NCBI GenBank assembly: GCA_027051165.1 | Contig: JALTZZ010000059.1 | Span: 1-58,644, forward strand | Direction: 5' to 3' | Length of the DNA stretch: 58,644 bases | Source: an archaeon | GTDB taxonomy: Archaea; Hydrothermarchaeota; Hydrothermarchaeia; JALTZZ01 | Shown: piece after piece, positions 55,961 to 58,644 of the stretch | Layout: each line of letters starts with the position of its first letter | How positions within the stretch are numbered: position 1 is the first letter of the stretch | Made by a program: the position numbers and the translations under genes | Notes under the pieces: model-generated | Database searches by the model: none | What the model saw: only the letters and a program-made list of their open reading frames with translations | Told to the model about the DNA's origin: nothing

Positions 55961-56557
55961 TTAAAATTTTAGTTTTAAATTCGATTTAATTAATTCTATA
56001 AGTTTTTTATAGTCTTTGTGTGATAAGCATCTCTTAGCGATCTCCAGCTCTTTTTTTATATCGTAGTTCCCTCTGCTGAACTTTACTGCTATTTCTAAGA
56101 CTGCGTTTTCACCTCTATTTAAGACTTTTGGCAAGGGTTTACTGAGCAAATAGCACTCCAAAACTTCAAGTTTGAACAAATAAATCTTGCATTCACCATA
56201 TTCATCTCTTTTTAGATAGCTTTTATGATCAAAAACTCTGCATTCAAGCACAGCTTTTGCATCTTTTAAAATTGGAGCATTAATTTTCTTTGCTTTTAAG
56301 TATTTAAAATCTCTTTGATTAAGAATACACTTTAAAAAGATGAATGCATCATCAACAACATTTACAGCACACTCTTTATTCATTAACATATTCTTCACAG
56401 TTTTGTTTTCATATATCTTCATTAAAAGCTTGGAATTGCTTAAAAAATAAATGCCGATGGGGGCGGCATTCGGCTCTTTTCTGCTGTTATACGTAGTTAC
56501 AATACATTCACTTATTGCACCTCTTTTAAACCCCAAATCCACAGCATTTGTTCTCAT
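55961..56557 (-). CDS. DUF447 family flavin-fold protein
   Basis: About 198 residues. The opening RTNAVDLGFKRGAISECIVT, with YNSRKEPNAAPIGIYFLSNS and KNMLMNKECAVNVVDDAFIF, shows the split-barrel (FMN-binding-like) fold of DUF447. In other H4MPT-using microbes this family is found beside genes for C1-cofactor synthesis; that link is from memory and is inference here. The ATG at 56557 is chosen over 56566 because GAGGTGTG directly precedes it. It overlaps the CitG-like gene. Confidence 0.75.
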   Translation of the reverse strand: MRTNAVDLGFKRGAISECIVTTYNSRKEPNAAPIGIYFLSNSKLLMKIYENKTVKNMLMNKECAVNVVDDAFIFLKCILNQRDFKYLKAKKINAPILKDAKAVLECRVFDHKSYLKRDEYGECKIYLFKLEVLECYLLSKPLPKVLNRGENAVLEIAVKFSRGNYDIKKELEIAKRCLSHKDYKKLIELIKSNLKLKF

Positions 56558-57468
56558 ATGACACACCTCTCCTTGAGAAGGAAGATAAAAAGTGATGTTG
56601 CTGTTATATCTGCCATGCTTCCCGGATTTATCTTCATGCTTTTAAAAAACTTGTCCAGTTCTTTTACATAGTATAATATTTTTTCACATTTTCTTTCATT
56701 GTTTATACTGTTGACAACACTTCTACAAAGCTCCGAGACCATGATCGCAGTCTCTTCACAAAATTTGTTTGCAACAAGGGTATCTGTATTTTCTGCGAGA
56801 AGTCTCAGATAGGTGTATGCTATGGCGAGTGAAATTTTTTTAAATCTTTTATAAGCATTTTTCAAAATAGCGTATCCATTTTCTGCTCTTTTTAATCCAT
56901 TTACAAGCTCATCTGCTATCAAATCTTTTTTTGTTATTTTAAATATATCAAGGAGGTTTATTCTCTTTTCTCTTATTTTCTTAAATGATCTGTCATCAAA
57001 AACATCAAGCTCACCAACTTCTCTTTTTATTCTTGGAGAAGCTCTCCTTACAGCTTTATATAAATATATAGTATCAATGTATGTTGTTTTTGAAAGGATC
57101 TCTGGAACTCTTCTAAAAGAATTGCCAATGTCTTCGTTTTTAAGAAGGCTCTCTGCAGATGCTATTGATAAGGGGTATATAAGAAGCACTATGCCTAAGT
57201 TCGTGTTTCCGCCGCTCTGTATTTTCTGTGTATCATTTATGGCATGGTATATATACTTTCCTAAGCTTATTCTGTTTCTATAAATGAAATCTTTGAGCAT
57301 TTCCTCTAAGCTCTTTCTTATTGCCACAGCACTTGCCAAAAAGTGCTCATACAGAGTTTCTTCGTAATCGCTGAGTATGTTTACGTTCCCCGGCTTTGGG
57401 GAGCTCACCTCTAAGAGACAAGCAAGCTGTGCCGAATCGCATATTCTTCTAACAATATCTTCACTCAT
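56554..57468 (-). CDS. Triphosphoribosyl-dephospho-CoA synthase (CitG/MdcB)-like protein
   Basis: A 304-residue protein with the family opening VSSPKPGNVNILSDYEETLY, then QSGGNTNLGIVLLIYPLSIA (the SGG-NTxxG ligand-binding signature), VGELDVFDDRSF and NPGSMADITATSLFIF. The bacterial enzyme makes the prosthetic group of citrate lyase; no citrate or malonate lyase is present and archaeal members probably act on another phosphoribosyl-type substrate. Neighbourhood with DUF447 hints at methanopterin-type cofactor synthesis (inference). It overlaps dapF and DUF447 by a few bases each. Confidence 0.85.
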   Translation of the reverse strand: MSEDIVRRICDSAQLACLLEVSSPKPGNVNILSDYEETLYEHFLASAVAIRKSLEEMLKDFIYRNRISLGKYIYHAINDTQKIQSGGNTNLGIVLLIYPLSIASAESLLKNEDIGNSFRRVPEILSKTTYIDTIYLYKAVRRASPRIKREVGELDVFDDRSFKKIREKRINLLDIFKITKKDLIADELVNGLKRAENGYAILKNAYKRFKKISLAIAYTYLRLLAENTDTLVANKFCEETAIMVSELCRSVVNSINNERKCEKILYYVKELDKFFKSMKINPGSMADITATSLFIFLLKERCVI

Positions 57469-58333
57469 GTTTATCCTCTATTTCAATTTCACCTTTGAAA
57501 ACAAATCCTACCTCACCACGCATATATACTCTTTCTATTGAATTGTTTTTTATTACAGGCTCTATAAATATCCTTCCTCCTTTTGTGACAATCTCTACTT
57601 CGCCGCTATCTAAGCGGAGGTAGTTTATAAGGGCACCGCATGCCGTAGCCCCAGTTCCGCATGCAAGCGTTTCCCTTTCTACGCCTCTTTCGTATGTTCT
57701 TATCTTATATCTCTTATCTCCCACTTTCTGGACGAAATTCACATTTGCTCCTTTTGGGAAAATTTCATGAAATCTTATTTTTCTTCCGATTTTCTCAACA
57801 TCTATACTATCTATATTATCAACAAAAATGACAACGTGAGGAACGCCAGTATTTAGTGCACTTATTTCCAATTCCTTATCATTTATCTTTATTTTCTCCT
57901 TTATAAGAAAACCTCTGCCTTTTGCTGGTATTTTTTCTCTTTCAAAAAGTGGTGCTCCCATGTCAACCCTGACATAGTTTACCCTATTGTTGCTGTCTGT
58001 AAAGACTTCAACAACCTTTACTCCAGCAAGGGTTTCTATTTCTATGAACTTTTTCCTCACAATATTGAAATCGTAAACATGCTTTGCAAAGCACCTTATA
58101 CCATTTCCACACATTTCAGCCTCGCTTCCATCTGCGTTGAATATTCTCATTCTTACATCAGCTTTTTTACTTTTTTCAACAAAGAGCAATCCATCAGCTC
58201 CAACACCAAAGTGCCTATCGCAGAGTTTCTTAGCTAAGTAGCTCTTTTTTTCTTCTTCAATTCTTTCATCAAGGTTCTCTATCAATATAAAATCGTTGCC
58301 CGTAGCTTGGTATTTATAAAATTCTATCTTCAT
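57461..58333 (-). CDS. dapF: Diaminopimelate epimerase
   Basis: About 290 residues. Both catalytic cysteines are visible, in AEMCGNGIRCFAKHVYDF and ETLACGTGATACGALINYL. The opening is MKIEFYKYQATGNDFILIEN, typical for DapF. It interconverts LL- and meso-diaminopimelate in lysine synthesis. The track starts at 58357 with eight extra residues; the ATG at 58333 matches the family. It leads a three-gene operon with the CitG-like and DUF447 genes (overlaps of 8 and 4 bases). Confidence 0.95.
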   Translation of the reverse strand: MKIEFYKYQATGNDFILIENLDERIEEEKKSYLAKKLCDRHFGVGADGLLFVEKSKKADVRMRIFNADGSEAEMCGNGIRCFAKHVYDFNIVRKKFIEIETLAGVKVVEVFTDSNNRVNYVRVDMGAPLFEREKIPAKGRGFLIKEKIKINDKELEISALNTGVPHVVIFVDNIDSIDVEKIGRKIRFHEIFPKGANVNFVQKVGDKRYKIRTYERGVERETLACGTGATACGALINYLRLDSGEVEIVTKGGRIFIEPVIKNNSIERVYMRGEVGFVFKGEIEIEDKHE

Positions 58334-58385
58334 GGAACATTTTAAGCATGCTAACAAATTTAATTTTTATAGAACTGGGAGTTTT

Positions 58386-58502
58386 ATGAAGGAAAAGCAG
58401 GATGCAGAGTTAATAATATATTCTTCAAGCCCAAAAAGCTTTAAAAAAAGCCTTTATATTTTTTCAAGGTCTCCAGAGATTGCAAAGATTAGAGAATTAT
58501 AA
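58386..58502 (+). CDS. Possible small ORF, 38 residues
   Basis: MKEKQDAELIIYSSSPKSFK and KSLYIFSRSPEIAKIREL, with GGGAG five bases before the ATG. It is divergent from dapF and 53 bases away. No family is recognised; the amphipathic, basic nature is protein-like but the length is small. The remaining 58503-58644 shows no gene. Confidence 0.3.
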   Translation: MKEKQDAELIIYSSSPKSFKKSLYIFSRSPEIAKIREL

Positions 58503-58644
58503 GTTTTAAGTTTTTCAGCGATATTTCATGTTTCATACAAAAAACTATTAACCCCTTTGCAAAAGACCTCATACAAGCGAAGAGACATGCTCATATAATT
58601 GCGAGCTAAGCTATACATAATATTTTTCAATAAAAGGACATTTA

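Overview
This window is chromosomal DNA from an archaeon, most likely a euryarchaeote near the methanogens or Archaeoglobi. The markers are a large-subunit replication factor C, an archaeal family B DNA polymerase, an archaeal 7S (SRP) RNA, tubulin-family CetZ/FtsZ proteins, methenyl-tetrahydromethanopterin cyclohydrolase, the HcyBio/NIL-ferredoxin homocysteine pair, and a siroheme decarboxylase-type (Ahb) regulator fold. The protein-coding DNA is AT-rich, while the SRP RNA and the tRNAs are very GC-rich. That contrast is typical of hyperthermophiles (inference). Species cannot be assigned from the sequence alone.

Layout. 1-2980 is accessory: the C-terminal half of a D-glucuronyl C5-epimerase gene, an IS4-like insertion sequence (copy A), a broken vapBC module between two 29-bp repeats, and an unrecognised gene remnant. 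2977-39704 is dense housekeeping, mostly in minus-strand operons: tRNA-iMet, HAD phosphatase, polB, two sensor kinases, rfcL, mch, an HD hydrolase, a 5-formyl-THF cycloligase-like gene, the homocysteine pair, rlmE-like, a DUF2334 deacetylase and map. These are followed by cobyric acid synthase, SRP RNA, tRNA-Ser, a PAP2 phosphatase, carAB, a third sensor kinase, queA-nth-hemB-hemA-sirC, argD, a four-gene tubulin-family operon, a RecA/KaiC-like ATPase and proS. 39705-40318 is a graveyard of insertion-sequence ends. 40319-48238 holds usp, CBS, a TPR membrane protein with a two-gene TrkA-type channel module, an NrdD-like protein, an Lrp regulator, DUF99, a ferredoxin-corrinoid-domain fusion and an HTH_10 regulator. 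48280-52765 is a second accessory island: three insertion sequences, a TumE/TumA-like toxin-antitoxin pair between 66-bp repeats, a Cys/Trp-rich orphan, and the N-terminal part of the same C5-epimerase gene. 52766-58502 returns to chromosome-type genes: siroheme decarboxylase-like, ftsZ, DUF447, CitG-like and dapF.

The most striking structural observation is that one C5-epimerase gene is split across the window. Its C-terminal half ends at 465 and its N-terminal part resumes at 52513. The same 11-bp target sequence occurs at both break points, and exact 10-bp inverted ends point inward from them (AACCCCCTTG on the left, CAAGGGGGTT on the right). The two break points belong to two directly repeated, diverged copies of one IS4-like element. 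About 50 kb of essential genes therefore sits where a single insertion sequence should be, like a giant composite transposon or a circle integrated by recombination at the IS.

Other notable features are two long pure microsatellites, one inside and one just upstream of sensor histidine kinase genes (a possible slippage switch), and a compact operon of three divergent tubulin homologues plus a single-pass surface protein. A bacterial-type queA, a ferredoxin fused to a CdhE/AcsC-like corrinoid domain, and an NrdD-like protein without the usual glycyl-radical tail are also worth a second look.
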